A DNA stretch of 64,000 bases from an uncultured Eubacterium sp. (lineage in GTDB: Bacteria; Bacillota; Clostridia; Lachnospirales; Lachnospiraceae): assembly GCA_900548465.1 (NCBI GenBank), contig URKY01000006.1:45489-109488 (forward strand). The letters run 5' to 3'. Positions within the stretch are counted from its first letter, which is position 1. Every line of letters starts with the position of its first letter. The translations under genes were made by a program, and so were the position numbers. Of this stretch, positions 51,160 to 60,263 are shown one piece after another. The notes under the pieces were generated by a model. The model searched no databases. It was given only the letters and a program-made list of their open reading frames with translations, and was not told where the DNA came from.

Positions 51160-52608
51160 ATGGGTGTTTTGGATAATAAGGAACCAAAGAAAGTTTTTAG
51201 TTTTTTTGAGGAAATAGCAGCTATACCCCACGGCTCAGGAAATGTGGAGCAGATTAGTAATTATCTTGTAGATTTCGCAAAAAAGAGAAATTTAAAATAC
51301 AGACAGGATGAAAAATTAAACGTTATTATCTGGAAGGATGCAAGCACTGGATATGAAAAGACAGAACCTGTAATTCTACAGGGACATATGGATATGGTTG
51401 CCGTTAAAACAGAGGATTGTTCTAAAAATATGGAAATGGAAGGGCTTGACCTTGAAGTAAATGGCGATATGTTAAGTGCAAAAGGAACATCTTTAGGGGG
51501 AGATGATGCCATTGCAGTGGCATATGCATTGGCTGTTTTAGACAGTGATGAGATAAAGCATCCGCCAATTGAAGCCGTATTTACAGTTGATGAAGAAATC
51601 GGACTGTTAGGTGCAGAGTTTATCGATGTTTCTGATTTAAAAGGAAAGAAACTTTTAAATATGGATTCAGAGGATGAGGGGATATTTACAGTAAGTTGCG
51701 CAGGTGGTGCAACAGTCGAGTGCCTTCTTTCATTTAATACTGAACCAATTAACGCTAAGGTTATTGAAATTAGAATAGATGGATTTAGCGGTGGTCATTC
51801 CGGTTCGGAAATTCACAAACAGCGTGCCAATGCAAACTGTATCATGGGACGTATTTTGTTAAATGTATTCCAAAATGCAGGCATGAGAATCATCGCTATA
51901 AATGGCGGGGAAAAAGATAATGCAATTCCTAAATTCTGTGAGGCTGCAATTGCCGTTAATCCGGAAGTAGTTGACAAGGTGAAGGATATTATTGAAAAGA
52001 CTTTTGAAGAAGTAAAGGAAGAATATAAGACTACAGACCCTGATGCTTCTATATTAACAAATGTTATGCCGGATAATATGTATGAGGCTTTGTCAGGTCC
52101 GGCTACACTTTCTACAATTATAACATTGGTAAACATGCCGGATGGAGTGCAGAGAATGAATCCTGACGTCCCTGACATGGTTCAAACATCCCTAAATTTA
52201 GGAATTCTCAGAACTGAAAAGAATGCCGTAAAATTATCTTATTCAGTAAGAAGCTCAAAGGAAAGTGAAAAGAGATTTCTTATAGAAAAGCTTCGTTCTC
52301 TCACTGAAATTTTTGGTGGACAGGTAAATGTTCACGGAGAATATCCGGGATGGGAATATAAAGAAGATTCTAAACTTCGTGATGTGGCAGTGGCAGCATA
52401 CAAAGAACTTTATTTCAAAGAGCCTGTTGTGGAAGGTATTCACGCAGGATTGGAATGTGGACTGTTCGCAGGAAAAATTAAAGACCTTGACGCAATTTCA
52501 TTTGGCCCTGACATAGAGAATATTCACACTACAAATGAAGAACTAAGCATTTTATCAACAGAGCGAACATGGAAATTGTTATTGAAGATATTAGAAATGT
52601 TGAAATAA
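51160..52608 (+). CDS. pepD: Aminoacyl-histidine dipeptidase (PepD, M20 family)
   Basis: 482 residues. M20 metal ligands are visible: VILQGHMDMVAVK, LGGDDAIAVAYALAVL, FTVDEEIGLLGAEFI (catalytic Glu and metal Glu) and MDSEDEG, plus SGGHSGSEIHKQRANA in the lid domain and EGIHAGLECG near the C-terminus. It hydrolyses dipeptides in the cytoplasm. ATG 51160 has AGAGAGGAG at 7-nt spacing; the ATG at 51154 is too close to it. Confidence 0.92.
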   Translation: MGVLDNKEPKKVFSFFEEIAAIPHGSGNVEQISNYLVDFAKKRNLKYRQDEKLNVIIWKDASTGYEKTEPVILQGHMDMVAVKTEDCSKNMEMEGLDLEVNGDMLSAKGTSLGGDDAIAVAYALAVLDSDEIKHPPIEAVFTVDEEIGLLGAEFIDVSDLKGKKLLNMDSEDEGIFTVSCAGGATVECLLSFNTEPINAKVIEIRIDGFSGGHSGSEIHKQRANANCIMGRILLNVFQNAGMRIIAINGGEKDNAIPKFCEAAIAVNPEVVDKVKDIIEKTFEEVKEEYKTTDPDASILTNVMPDNMYEALSGPATLSTIITLVNMPDGVQRMNPDVPDMVQTSLNLGILRTEKNAVKLSYSVRSSKESEKRFLIEKLRSLTEIFGGQVNVHGEYPGWEYKEDSKLRDVAVAAYKELYFKEPVVEGIHAGLECGLFAGKIKDLDAISFGPDIENIHTTNEELSILSTERTWKLLLKILEMLK

Positions 52609-52754
52609 TCGTGGGGTGAGAAATTTAATATATTAATAGTGGAATTTGTTTGGGGCAAATTATAAAGTGGGAACGAAATAACTGAATTTGTCTGGGACAA
52701 CTTGTGGGCGGAGTTTGTACAACAAAATTTACACGGATATACATTTTTTACTGT

Positions 52755-53066
52755 TATATCCCGGTATTATTAATCAATTAAGAGTTTGATTTGTAATTGA
52801 TTACAGGGATATGAGTTTTAAAGTTGTAGGTCCGTGTATTTTTATGTTCTGACGAGGGGTAGCACATTAAATTATACATGGTTATAAATTTTTTTATTTT
52901 AATATCCTTGTAAAATAGATTTGTTCGATATATGAACCCCTCTAAAACTCTCCAAAATTACAGGGATATGAATGAAAAATCGTTGAATTACTGTAATTAA
53001 AAATTAAGAAATAAAAAATTACAATTTTTTACAGGGATATGTTAGTCATAATCAAATATCCCTGTA
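52755..53066. repeat. Gene-free region with three inverted pairs of an ACAGGGATAT word
   Basis: The 666 bp between pepD and nadB hold no convincing gene. ATATCCCGGTA (52756) faces TTACAGGGATAT (52801); ATATCCTTGTAA (52902) faces TTACAGGGATAT (52958); TACAGGGATAT (53030) faces ATATCCCTGTA (53056-53066, perfect 11-bp stem). The third pair has the opposite orientation. None has a T-tract. Upstream, GAATTTGT-TGGG words recur at about 52642 and 52685. Function unknown. Confidence 0.75.
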
Positions 53067-53179
53067 GAGAAGCGCCGAAAAGTACATATGTGCAGAAAGA
53101 ATATTATGAGAAACTAAAAGTGAGTACATTATTTCACTTTGGAAAAAAATATGAGTAGAAATTGCCAATCTCCACACTG

Positions 53180-53222
53180 AATTTACATCTGTCTTGTCAG
53201 ATGTAAATTCATGTGATATAAT
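53180..53222 (+). promoter_or_regulatory. nad operon promoter with NiaR operator
   Basis: AATTTACATCTG (53180-53191) and CAGATGTAAATT (53198-53209) form a perfect palindrome around TCTTGT, matching the form of known NiaR sites. The -35 TTGTCA (53194-53199) lies inside it, with a 17-nt spacer to TATAAT (53217-53222). Binding would block RNA polymerase directly. The regulator gene is third in the operon. Confidence 0.88.
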
Positions 53223-53274
53223 GCCATACAATACTTGGAATGCCAGGTAAAAAAAATACAGAATCGAGAAAAAT

Positions 53275-54597
53275 ATGAGAGCAGATGTTTTGATTATCGG
53301 AAGTGGTTGTGCAGGACTTTATAATGCACTTAATCTTCCGGAGGACAAAGAGATAATGATTATAACAAAGGACATTGTAGAGCATAGTGATTCTTTTCTT
53401 GCTCAGGGTGGTATGTGCATGCTGAAGAGTGAAGATGACTACGACAGCTATTTTTATGATACAATGAAAGCGGGACATTTTGAAAATGATACTGCAGCAG
53501 TTGAGACAATGATTAAATCTTCTCCGGATTTAGTGGAAGATTTGTTAAGTTATGGTGTGGATTTCGCAAGGGATGACGAGGGAAATCTTGCCTTTACAAA
53601 GGAAGGAGCTCACGCCAGAAACAGAATTTTATATCATGAAGATATAACAGGTAAAGAAATTACAAGCCATTTGTATGAGCAGTGTAAAAAGAAAAAGAAT
53701 ATTACAATCAAAGAACATTGGACAATGATTGATTTAATATGTGGGGAATCTGAAGAAGACGAGAATGTATGTTATGGGGCCGTTGTCAAAAAAGATAACA
53801 ATGAATTAGATACTATTTATGCTGATTACATTGTATTGGCAAGTGGAGGAATAGGCGGAATATACAGACATTCCACAAACTACCGTCATTTAACGGGAGA
53901 CGGTGTGGCAGTAGCCATAAGACACGGAGTAAAAGTAAAGGACGTAGATTATGTGCAGATTCATCCTACTACATTCTATTCAGAGAAAGAAGAAGACAGA
54001 AGTTTTCTGATTTCAGAATCCGTAAGAGGCGAAGGAGCACAGCTGTTTGATAAGAACAATGAGAGATTTACAAATGAACTTCTGCCAAGGGATATTTTGA
54101 CTCAGAATATAAAGAAGCAGATGAAGAAGGACGATACGAAACATGTGTGGTTATCTATGCGTCCAATAGAAAAGGAGCAGTTAGAATTTCATTTTCCAAA
54201 TATAATAAGGCATTGTAAGGAACATGGTTACGATGTGCCACAGGAAATGATACCTGTAGTTCCGGCACAGCACTATTTTATGGGGGGAATAAAAGTTAAT
54301 CTCCAGAGTAAAACTTCAATGGAAAGATTGTATGCAGTAGGGGAAACAGCCTGCAACGGTGTTCATGGAAGAAACAGACTGGCAAGCAATTCACTTCTTG
54401 AAAGTATGGTTTTTGCAAAGAGAGCAGCAAAAGATATTATTAAGGATTATAGCGAAAGTAGTAAAGGTGAAGATAATTTTAAGATTGATTTCTCAAAATA
54501 TGATGACCTGAAACAATGGAATAAAGAAAATAAGCAGATAATTTTAGATACAATAGAAACAACTAAAAAATTAAGAGAAGAACAAAAAGGAGAATAA
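53275..54597 (+). CDS. nadB: L-aspartate oxidase
   Basis: 440 residues, somewhat shorter than E. coli NadB. FAD-binding VLIIGSGCAGLYNAL at the N-terminus, SFLAQGGMCMLKSEDD, HPTTFYSE, SVRGEGAQLFDKNNERF and GETACNGVHGRNRLASNSLLES identify it. It oxidises aspartate to iminoaspartate for quinolinate synthesis. The ribosome site is weak (GAGAAA). It starts a nadB-nadC-niaR operon; nadA is not in it. Confidence 0.93.
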   Translation: MRADVLIIGSGCAGLYNALNLPEDKEIMIITKDIVEHSDSFLAQGGMCMLKSEDDYDSYFYDTMKAGHFENDTAAVETMIKSSPDLVEDLLSYGVDFARDDEGNLAFTKEGAHARNRILYHEDITGKEITSHLYEQCKKKKNITIKEHWTMIDLICGESEEDENVCYGAVVKKDNNELDTIYADYIVLASGGIGGIYRHSTNYRHLTGDGVAVAIRHGVKVKDVDYVQIHPTTFYSEKEEDRSFLISESVRGEGAQLFDKNNERFTNELLPRDILTQNIKKQMKKDDTKHVWLSMRPIEKEQLEFHFPNIIRHCKEHGYDVPQEMIPVVPAQHYFMGGIKVNLQSKTSMERLYAVGETACNGVHGRNRLASNSLLESMVFAKRAAKDIIKDYSESSKGEDNFKIDFSKYDDLKQWNKENKQIILDTIETTKKLREEQKGE

Positions 54598-54599
54598 AA

Positions 54600-55454
54600 A
54601 TGTTTGATCCAATTACATTAAAATTAACAGTAGACCCATTAATATTAAGTGCATTAAAAGAAGATGTAACAAGTGAAGATGTAACAACAAATTCAGTTAT
54701 GCATGAAGGCTGTAAAGGTCAGGTAGATTTGATTTGTAAAGAAGACGGAGTAATATGCGGACTTCAGGTATTTTCAAGAGCATTTCAGTTACTTGATGAA
54801 ACAACTGAAATTGAATTATTTGTAAAAGACGGAGATAAAGTGAAAAAAGGCCAGTTAATGGGAAAAATAACAGGCGACATCCGTGTGCTTTTAGTTGGTG
54901 AAAGAACAGGACTTAATTACCTTCAGAGAATGAGCGGAATTGCAACATATACTAATTCTATTGCAACATTACTGAAAGGCAGCAAAATTAAATTATTGGA
55001 CACAAGAAAGACAACTCCAAACAACAGAATTTTTGAAAAATATGCCGTAAGAGTTGGAGGTGGAAATAACCACAGATATAACCTTACGGACGGAGTATTG
55101 TTGAAGGATAATCATATCGGAGCGGCAGGAAGCGTTGAAAAAGCAATTGAAATGGCAAAGGCATATGCACCATTTGTAAGAAAGATAGAAGTAGAAGTTG
55201 AAAATCTCGAAATGGTGAAGGCAGCAGTGGAAGCAGGAGCTGACATTATTATGCTTGACAACATGACTCACGAAGAAATGAAGGAAGCTGTTGAAATTAT
55301 TGACAATAGAGCAGAAATAGAAATTTCCGGAAATGTAAACAGAGACAATATTCAGAAATTAATAGACTTAGGTGTGGATTACATATCAAGTGGTGCATTG
55401 ACACATTCAGCACCGATTATGGACATTTCACTTAAGAATTTACACAGAATATAA
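54600..55454 (+). CDS. nadC: Nicotinate-nucleotide pyrophosphorylase (carboxylating)
   Basis: 284 residues. LKEDVTSEDVTTNS, VGERTGLNYLQRMSGIAT, LDTRKTTPNNRIFEKYAVRVGGG, NHRYNLTDGVLLKDNHIG and DIIMLDNM are the conserved blocks. It converts quinolinate and PRPP to nicotinate mononucleotide. It starts 2 nt after nadB with AAAAGGAG before the ATG. Confidence 0.95.
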   Translation: MFDPITLKLTVDPLILSALKEDVTSEDVTTNSVMHEGCKGQVDLICKEDGVICGLQVFSRAFQLLDETTEIELFVKDGDKVKKGQLMGKITGDIRVLLVGERTGLNYLQRMSGIATYTNSIATLLKGSKIKLLDTRKTTPNNRIFEKYAVRVGGGNNHRYNLTDGVLLKDNHIGAAGSVEKAIEMAKAYAPFVRKIEVEVENLEMVKAAVEAGADIIMLDNMTHEEMKEAVEIIDNRAEIEISGNVNRDNIQKLIDLGVDYISSGALTHSAPIMDISLKNLHRI

Positions 55455-55472
55455 ACTCATTAGGAGGCAGAA

Positions 55473-56021
55473 ATGAGCGGAGAAAAGAGAAGGGAAAATT
55501 TGCTAAAAATTTTGCAGGACAGCGATGTACCGGTGTCAGGAACAAAACTTGCCGAAAAGTTTGAAGTTAGCAGACAGGTAGTTGTACAGGATATAGCATT
55601 ACTCCGTGCGTCAAATCATAATATTATTTCTACTCATAAAGGATACGTCTTTCAGGACAGGGAAAGCATTCAGAGGGTTTTCAAAGTAAAACACAGTGAA
55701 GAAAAAATGCTGGAGGAGTTAAATCTTATTGTAGATCTGGGTGGAAAAGTTGAGGACATTTTTGTTTATCATAAATTGTATGGAGTAGTTCGTGTAAAGA
55801 TGAATATAAAATCCCGCAAAGATGCAAAAAAATATGTGGAAGGGATAAAAGGTGGAGTTTCAGTACCACTAGAGCAGATAACATCAGAATATCATTACCA
55901 TACAGTGACGGCAGATTCCGTAGAAACATTGGATGAAATACAGGAGAAACTTCAGCAGCAGGGATATCTGGTAGCGTTGAGGGACTACGAGCCGGTTGAT
56001 TTCTGGAGTGACGCAAAATAA
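55473..56021 (+). CDS. niaR: NAD biosynthesis repressor NiaR (YrxA)
   Basis: 182 residues. An N-terminal winged HTH (VSGTKLAEKFEVSRQVVVQDIALLR) is followed by the 3H domain, whose conserved His residues appear at HSEEKMLEEL, FVYHKLYG and YHYHTVTADS. It represses NAD genes when nicotinate is bound. The matching operator at 53180 makes this an autoregulated operon. AGGAGG precedes the ATG. Confidence 0.92.
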   Translation: MSGEKRRENLLKILQDSDVPVSGTKLAEKFEVSRQVVVQDIALLRASNHNIISTHKGYVFQDRESIQRVFKVKHSEEKMLEELNLIVDLGGKVEDIFVYHKLYGVVRVKMNIKSRKDAKKYVEGIKGGVSVPLEQITSEYHYHTVTADSVETLDEIQEKLQQQGYLVALRDYEPVDFWSDAK

Positions 56022-56099
56022 ATATAACTTCACCATTTGCGAAAAAAATGATACTATATATAGAGAGTAACTACAGATACTTATTTTAGGAGGAAAATT

Positions 56100-57200
56100 A
56101 TGAATAAGAAATTATTGGCGTTAGCAATGTCATTAGTAATGGTTATGACATTAATAACAGGGTGTGGCAAAGAAAAAAGTTCGTATTTTAAGGAAATAGC
56201 TAAATTAGAGGAGATGAACACAGGTACATCAACTACTGAATTGGCACTGGAACTTCCGGGTGACAAAGCAGACCTGAAATTCCTGTTGGATGATAAAGGA
56301 AATACATCAGTTAAAGTTAAACTTGATTATACGGTAGAGAGTGAAACAAAGATTGCGGCAAAGATATCAGCAAAACTTGGAACCAACGAATATGGCGAAC
56401 TTACAACATTTGTTTTAGACGGAAATAAGCTTTACATTGATTTGGGAACTCTTACAGAAACAATTAAGAAGATAGACGAAGAGTCCGGAAAAGAATATCA
56501 GGAACTTCTTAAGCAGATTGGGGCAAAAAAGTATGTTTCATTTGACTTAAAACAGTTAGGCGAAGCATTAAAGACAGACCTTACTCTTAATATGGATAAG
56601 GATAAGAAGGAAACAGCTGTACAGATGGTAAAAGACATTGCCACAACACTTGAGAAAGATTTCAAAGATCTTCAGGGACAGGATGGCGATGATTATACAT
56701 TGACAATTAATGAAAAGAATGCTTCAAAGGCAGTGGACGCATTAGATTCATTCTGTAAGAACGATGTTAAAACACTTTACAATAAAGTAATAGATGGATA
56801 CATTAAGATTTTGGGCAGCGACACTGACATGGGTAAGCAGTTTGCTGAAATGAAAAAAGACACAAAGTCTGTTGATGAAATTGCAAAGGGAATTTCCGAT
56901 AAAGATAAAAAAGAAGTTGTTGACACTATCAAGAAAGGAAAAGTTAACGCTGTTTCAAAAATAAATGTTTCAGGTAAAGAAGGTAGCAGAGTTGCTAAAT
57001 GGAGTTTAGACACAGGAAACATAAAAGTAGATACAGAAGACCTTAAAGGAAACGTAAAAGTAAATATAACTTCAGAATTTAAAGAAGGTAAGGCTTCAAT
57101 AAAGGACAGCGTTCCGAGTGATGCAGTAGACCTTACAGCTTTTATCACATCTATGGTTAACCAGATAGGTTCATTAGACAGCGAAGATTTAGTACAGTAA
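56100..57200 (+). CDS. Lipoprotein of unknown function
   Basis: 366 residues. Lipobox LITGCG with the lipidated Cys at about residue 22. The mature part is rich in Lys, Asp and Glu and alternates beta-strands and helices (for example KADLKFLLDDKGNTSVKVKL and TTFVLDGNKLYIDLGTL), like LolA/LppX-type or DUF-type lipoproteins of Clostridia. No enzyme motif is seen. AGGAGG before the ATG; own promoter likely (TACTAT at about 56050) and own terminator. Confidence 0.8.
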   Translation: MNKKLLALAMSLVMVMTLITGCGKEKSSYFKEIAKLEEMNTGTSTTELALELPGDKADLKFLLDDKGNTSVKVKLDYTVESETKIAAKISAKLGTNEYGELTTFVLDGNKLYIDLGTLTETIKKIDEESGKEYQELLKQIGAKKYVSFDLKQLGEALKTDLTLNMDKDKKETAVQMVKDIATTLEKDFKDLQGQDGDDYTLTINEKNASKAVDALDSFCKNDVKTLYNKVIDGYIKILGSDTDMGKQFAEMKKDTKSVDEIAKGISDKDKKEVVDTIKKGKVNAVSKINVSGKEGSRVAKWSLDTGNIKVDTEDLKGNVKVNITSEFKEGKASIKDSVPSDAVDLTAFITSMVNQIGSLDSEDLVQ

Positions 57201-57219
57201 AATTAAAAACAGAATTTAG

Positions 57220-57257
57220 AAATCCGGCTTATGCTTTAGGGCAGAGCCGGATTTTTT
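57220..57257 (+). terminator. Rho-independent terminator
   Basis: AAATCCGGCT pairs with AGCCGGATTT across 15 nt, followed by a T-run. It ends the lipoprotein transcript. Confidence 0.87.
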
Positions 57258-57361
57258 GTGGTTCAAAAATAAATTGTAAATGCAATTGGACATTATAGAT
57301 GATATAATAAATTAAGATATAGGTAGAATAAAAAGTTATTTTGATGAATAGGGAGAACAAA

Positions 57362-57445
57362 ATGAATTCTAATACTATGACTCAATTAATAGTCTATGGG
57401 GTGGAAGGATTAATTATTTTATTATTAATAATAAACTTAATATAA
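57362..57445 (+). CDS. Possible 27-residue membrane peptide at the element boundary
   Basis: The frame ATG 57362 to TAA 57445 encodes a short polar start then GVEGLIILLLIINLI, one membrane-spanning stretch. GGGAG lies 8 nt upstream, and a promoter-like TATAAT precedes at about 57303. It may be a real small membrane protein, or the left-over 5' part of a gene cut by the integrated element that begins just after it. I do not recognise it. Confidence 0.4.
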   Translation: MNSNTMTQLIVYGVEGLIILLLIINLI

Positions 57446-57572
57446 ATTTTTGATTATCTTTTCATATCTTCTTAAATGTCCGCAAAGCCTTATTTTATCA
57501 GCTTTACGGGCATTTCTCTTTTCGGCTGATACTTCCAAACAGCTACGTTTCATCACGTTTTCTCACGGTCAA

Positions 57573-57594
57573 TCGTGGTAAATATCGTGGTAAA
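57573..57594. repeat. Direct repeats, candidate integrase arm-binding sites
   Basis: TCGTGGTAAA occurs at 57573-57582 and 57585-57594, immediately beyond the 3' end of the integrase gene. Tn916 integrase binds short direct repeats near its element ends with its N-terminal domain. Confidence 0.45.
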
Positions 57595-57597
57595 ACT

Positions 57598-58788
57598 TTA
57601 AGCTATCATGCTTCTTAATTCTGCCTTGACGTTCTCTATGGACGCATGGGCGTACAGGTTCAGCGTGATACTGATGTTTGCATGTCCCATGATATACTGT
57701 AAACTCTTAGGGTTCATGTTCCTGTTCGCAAGTCTGGTACAGAACGTATGACGCAGGATATGGGGCGTTATCTTTGGTAAGCTGTCCTCATGGCTCTTGT
57801 TATATTTCTTTCTCAGATTAGCGAAAGTAGAAGTATAATAGGCATTCGTCATAGGAAAGCCTTTCCCGTTCAGAAAGAGGAAACCACTGTACCCGTCTAT
57901 CTCTGTCGGCTCTGCCTTTGCCTTGTTTGCCATGACACGCTCAAATGCCTGTTTCACTTCCTCACTCATGGGAACATCACGCACACCGCTTTTTGTCTTT
58001 GGTGTTTCGATATAATAGCCCGTTTCCTTGCTGGATAATAGCTGGTGGTCTACATGGATAACGCCGTTTTCAAAGTCTATATCCTGCCTTGTCAGTCCGC
58101 ACAGTTCCGAGATACGAAGCCCTGTCTTTAACAGTATTACGATTGCGTCATAATACTTTTTATATACCCTGTCCCTGCTGGCAAAGGACAAGAGCCTTTC
58201 TTCCTGTTCCTCGGTCAATGCCTGCCGTGGTGTCCTGTCGTCCTCTATGACCTCATTCAGCTTGAAATCAAAGGGGTTCTTCCTCACGAGGTCGTCCGCT
58301 ATGGCAATGCGGAATGACGCATTTAACGAGCGTTTATAATTGCTTATGGTCTGATAAGCATAGCCCTTGTCTTTCATGCGTAACGCCCATTCCTTAGCGT
58401 CTGAAAGGCGTATGCTGTCAATGCTCCTAGCCCCCAGTATATCGCCCTCTAATGTCCGCATGAGCTTTTTCCTGCCCTGTCTTGTGCTTTCCTTTACGTT
58501 GGCTCTCTGGGCGTTCTGTTTGGCGTATAGCTGGCACAGCGTCATTTTTCCGCCTGTTGTGTCGATACCGTCCTGTAAATCCCTTTGTATCTCCGTTTCT
58601 AATTCCCTTAGGGATTTCCCGTCCCTCTTGCCTTTAGGTACGAGGTCTGTCGGCACAAGTTTCCATGAATAGGCATACCTTGTCTTTCCTGCCTTGTCCA
58701 CATATTTGTATAAGTATCTTCCGTCTGCTCGCTGGCTCTCTCCTGTCTTTAAGAGGCGACCTTTACTGTCCCGTCTTTTTTCCGACAT
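57598..58788 (-). CDS. int: Tn916-type tyrosine recombinase (integrase)
   Basis: 396 residues. The start MSEKRRDSKGRLLKTGESQR and the stretch GKMTLCQLYAKQNAQR are close to Tn916 Int. The catalytic residues are in LKTGLRISELCGL (Arg), HILRHTFCTRLANR (His-x-x-Arg), the penultimate His of IMGHANISITLNLYAH, and the Tyr nucleophile in NLYAH. It catalyses excision and integration. Xis lies 77 nt upstream. GC-rich relative to host genes. Confidence 0.95.
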   Translation of the reverse strand: MSEKRRDSKGRLLKTGESQRADGRYLYKYVDKAGKTRYAYSWKLVPTDLVPKGKRDGKSLRELETEIQRDLQDGIDTTGGKMTLCQLYAKQNAQRANVKESTRQGRKKLMRTLEGDILGARSIDSIRLSDAKEWALRMKDKGYAYQTISNYKRSLNASFRIAIADDLVRKNPFDFKLNEVIEDDRTPRQALTEEQEERLLSFASRDRVYKKYYDAIVILLKTGLRISELCGLTRQDIDFENGVIHVDHQLLSSKETGYYIETPKTKSGVRDVPMSEEVKQAFERVMANKAKAEPTEIDGYSGFLFLNGKGFPMTNAYYTSTFANLRKKYNKSHEDSLPKITPHILRHTFCTRLANRNMNPKSLQYIMGHANISITLNLYAHASIENVKAELRSMIA

Positions 58789-58865
58789 TTCTTATCTGCT
58801 CCTTTCGTAAGAAAGAGCCTTGATATGACTTACTGAAATAATATCACATACAAGGCTCTTTTGCA

Positions 58866-59075
58866 TTAGATTGCGTCTGTTTTATCCATAAATTTCTCAA
58901 ACTGTTTTTTCTTAATCAAGATACGGTTGCCGTTCATCACATACCAGTCGCCGTGTCGGTTTTCTTCTACCAATCGGCGTAGCTTGTTCTGTCCGATTGT
59001 GAAGTATCTTGACGCTTCCTCAATGGTAAGGGTGTATTTTTCCCATACAGGAATATCAATCTTTTCGTTCATCAT
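58866..59075 (-). CDS. xis: Tn916-type excisionase
   Basis: 69 residues. [19 protein letters not shown], then [19 protein letters not shown] and [15 protein letters not shown], match Tn916 Xis over nearly the whole length. It is a winged-helix DNA-binding factor that directs Int towards excision. A G-rich ribosome site precedes two adjacent ATG codons. Confidence 0.93.
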   Translation of the reverse strand: MMNEKIDIPVWEKYTLTIEEASRYFTIGQNKLRRLVEENRHGDWYVMNGNRILIKKKQFEKFMDKTDAI

Positions 59076-59084
59076 GCCACCCCC

Positions 59085-60089
59085 CTACCTGTTCTTTGTG
59101 TCATACTGGACGTAGGGTATCAATTCTGTCCTGTCTATCCGCTGTAAATGGGCGGTCAGCTTGCTGGAAAGGGAAGTGCTGTACCTTGCCTTATCTACCA
59201 TATCCCCGACACGTTCCAGCCCACCTAAAGCGTCATGGGATTCGAGGAAGTAAAAGCCTTTGACAGCGGATATGACACCACCCTCTGTAAGCCACTGTTG
59301 CGTTTCTTCAAGGGAATTATGCGGTGTGGGTACATGGAGTTTTAAAAGTTCCACAGCCCCTAAAAAGCGTTGCCAGAAACGGCACGTTTTCCACCTGCTC
59401 TTGTTGCTCTCATTCCTGTTTGCTACGACAAAACGCAGGTTGTCCGCCAGCAGTCCGAAAGCCAGTTCCCCAATCTCCAGCGGTCTTGCCTGAAATGCCA
59501 TAGCAAAGGCATGAGCCTTTTCATCACGCAGTTGCATTTCCGTCCGTTTCCAACTCCCGACTTCATCAAGCGTCCTGTTGTATTTGCCGCACACTTCCTT
59601 GTCCTTGTCATAAAAGCGGTAGGAAAGCCCCGATTTTCCAGCCCCGATATAGACGGTCTTTGCGGTGTCAAAATCATCAAACTTGCTCTCGTCAAAATGG
59701 TAGCCCTCACTGTTGGCGATAAATTCCTCTTTTTCACATTTCTTCTTTATCTGCTCTATGGTAAAGAACGGCGTTTCGTTCCTGTCGTCAATGGCAACGT
59801 CCAGCCTTGTGAAATGGTAGTTTCCAGCCCCATATCTCCTTTCACAGCGTCCGAACATATCCCCAAAGGTCAAGCCGTTGTTATCGAGGATACGGAAAAT
59901 ATCATCACACCCCCTGCCTGTCATCACGAGATAACAGCCCAGCCCTTGTGGGTTGTCCTCTGTCTTTTTTGCGTCGCCCGATACATAAATATCTCCGATT
60001 TCCCAACGCGCCTGATACGTCTTAAATTTGACCGTTGCAGGATAGACATTAAAAATATCGGTCGGCAAGCATAAAATGTGCCGTATCAC
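59085..60089 (-). CDS. Replication initiation factor (Tn916 Orf20-type), 5' end disturbed
   Basis: 334 residues from a GTG. The Rep_trans-type domain includes WEIGDIYVSGDAKK, LGCYLVMTGRGC, HFTRLDVAIDDR and YIGAGKSGLSYRFYDK. In Tn916 this protein nicks DNA for rolling-circle replication and transfer. The reading frame continues upstream without a stop to 60168, with coding-like residues (ENLSVKIDYISIVFDTATAE), but has no usual start codon there. An ATG at 60171 with AAAGGAG nearby is in another frame. A one-base frameshift near 60150-60165 would explain this, so the gene may be non-functional. Confidence 0.8.
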   Translation of the reverse strand: MIRHILCLPTDIFNVYPATVKFKTYQARWEIGDIYVSGDAKKTEDNPQGLGCYLVMTGRGCDDIFRILDNNGLTFGDMFGRCERRYGAGNYHFTRLDVAIDDRNETPFFTIEQIKKKCEKEEFIANSEGYHFDESKFDDFDTAKTVYIGAGKSGLSYRFYDKDKEVCGKYNRTLDEVGSWKRTEMQLRDEKAHAFAMAFQARPLEIGELAFGLLADNLRFVVANRNESNKSRWKTCRFWQRFLGAVELLKLHVPTPHNSLEETQQWLTEGGVISAVKGFYFLESHDALGGLERVGDMVDKARYSTSLSSKLTAHLQRIDRTELIPYVQYDTKNR

Positions 60090-60263
60090 ATCTTCTGCCG
60101 TTGCCGTATCAAAGACAATGCTGATGTAATCAATCTTGACGGATAAATTTTCATGTGTTGCGATAGTGCATTACTCCTTTCGTACTCCCCGTTTTTTTGC
60201 GGGGTAAAAATCGTGTTTTGTCCTTTATTTATCACAGTTTCTAGGTACTATGACATGTATGCG

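Noticed and set aside
52609..53274. Hidden protein gene in the pepD-nadB gap
   Set aside because: No frame with a ribosome site and credible composition; the region is dominated by short inverted repeats and the nad promoter.
59370..60074. 234-residue plus-strand frame opposite the replication initiator
   Set aside because: Shadow of a conserved gene; no start signals or recognisable domain.
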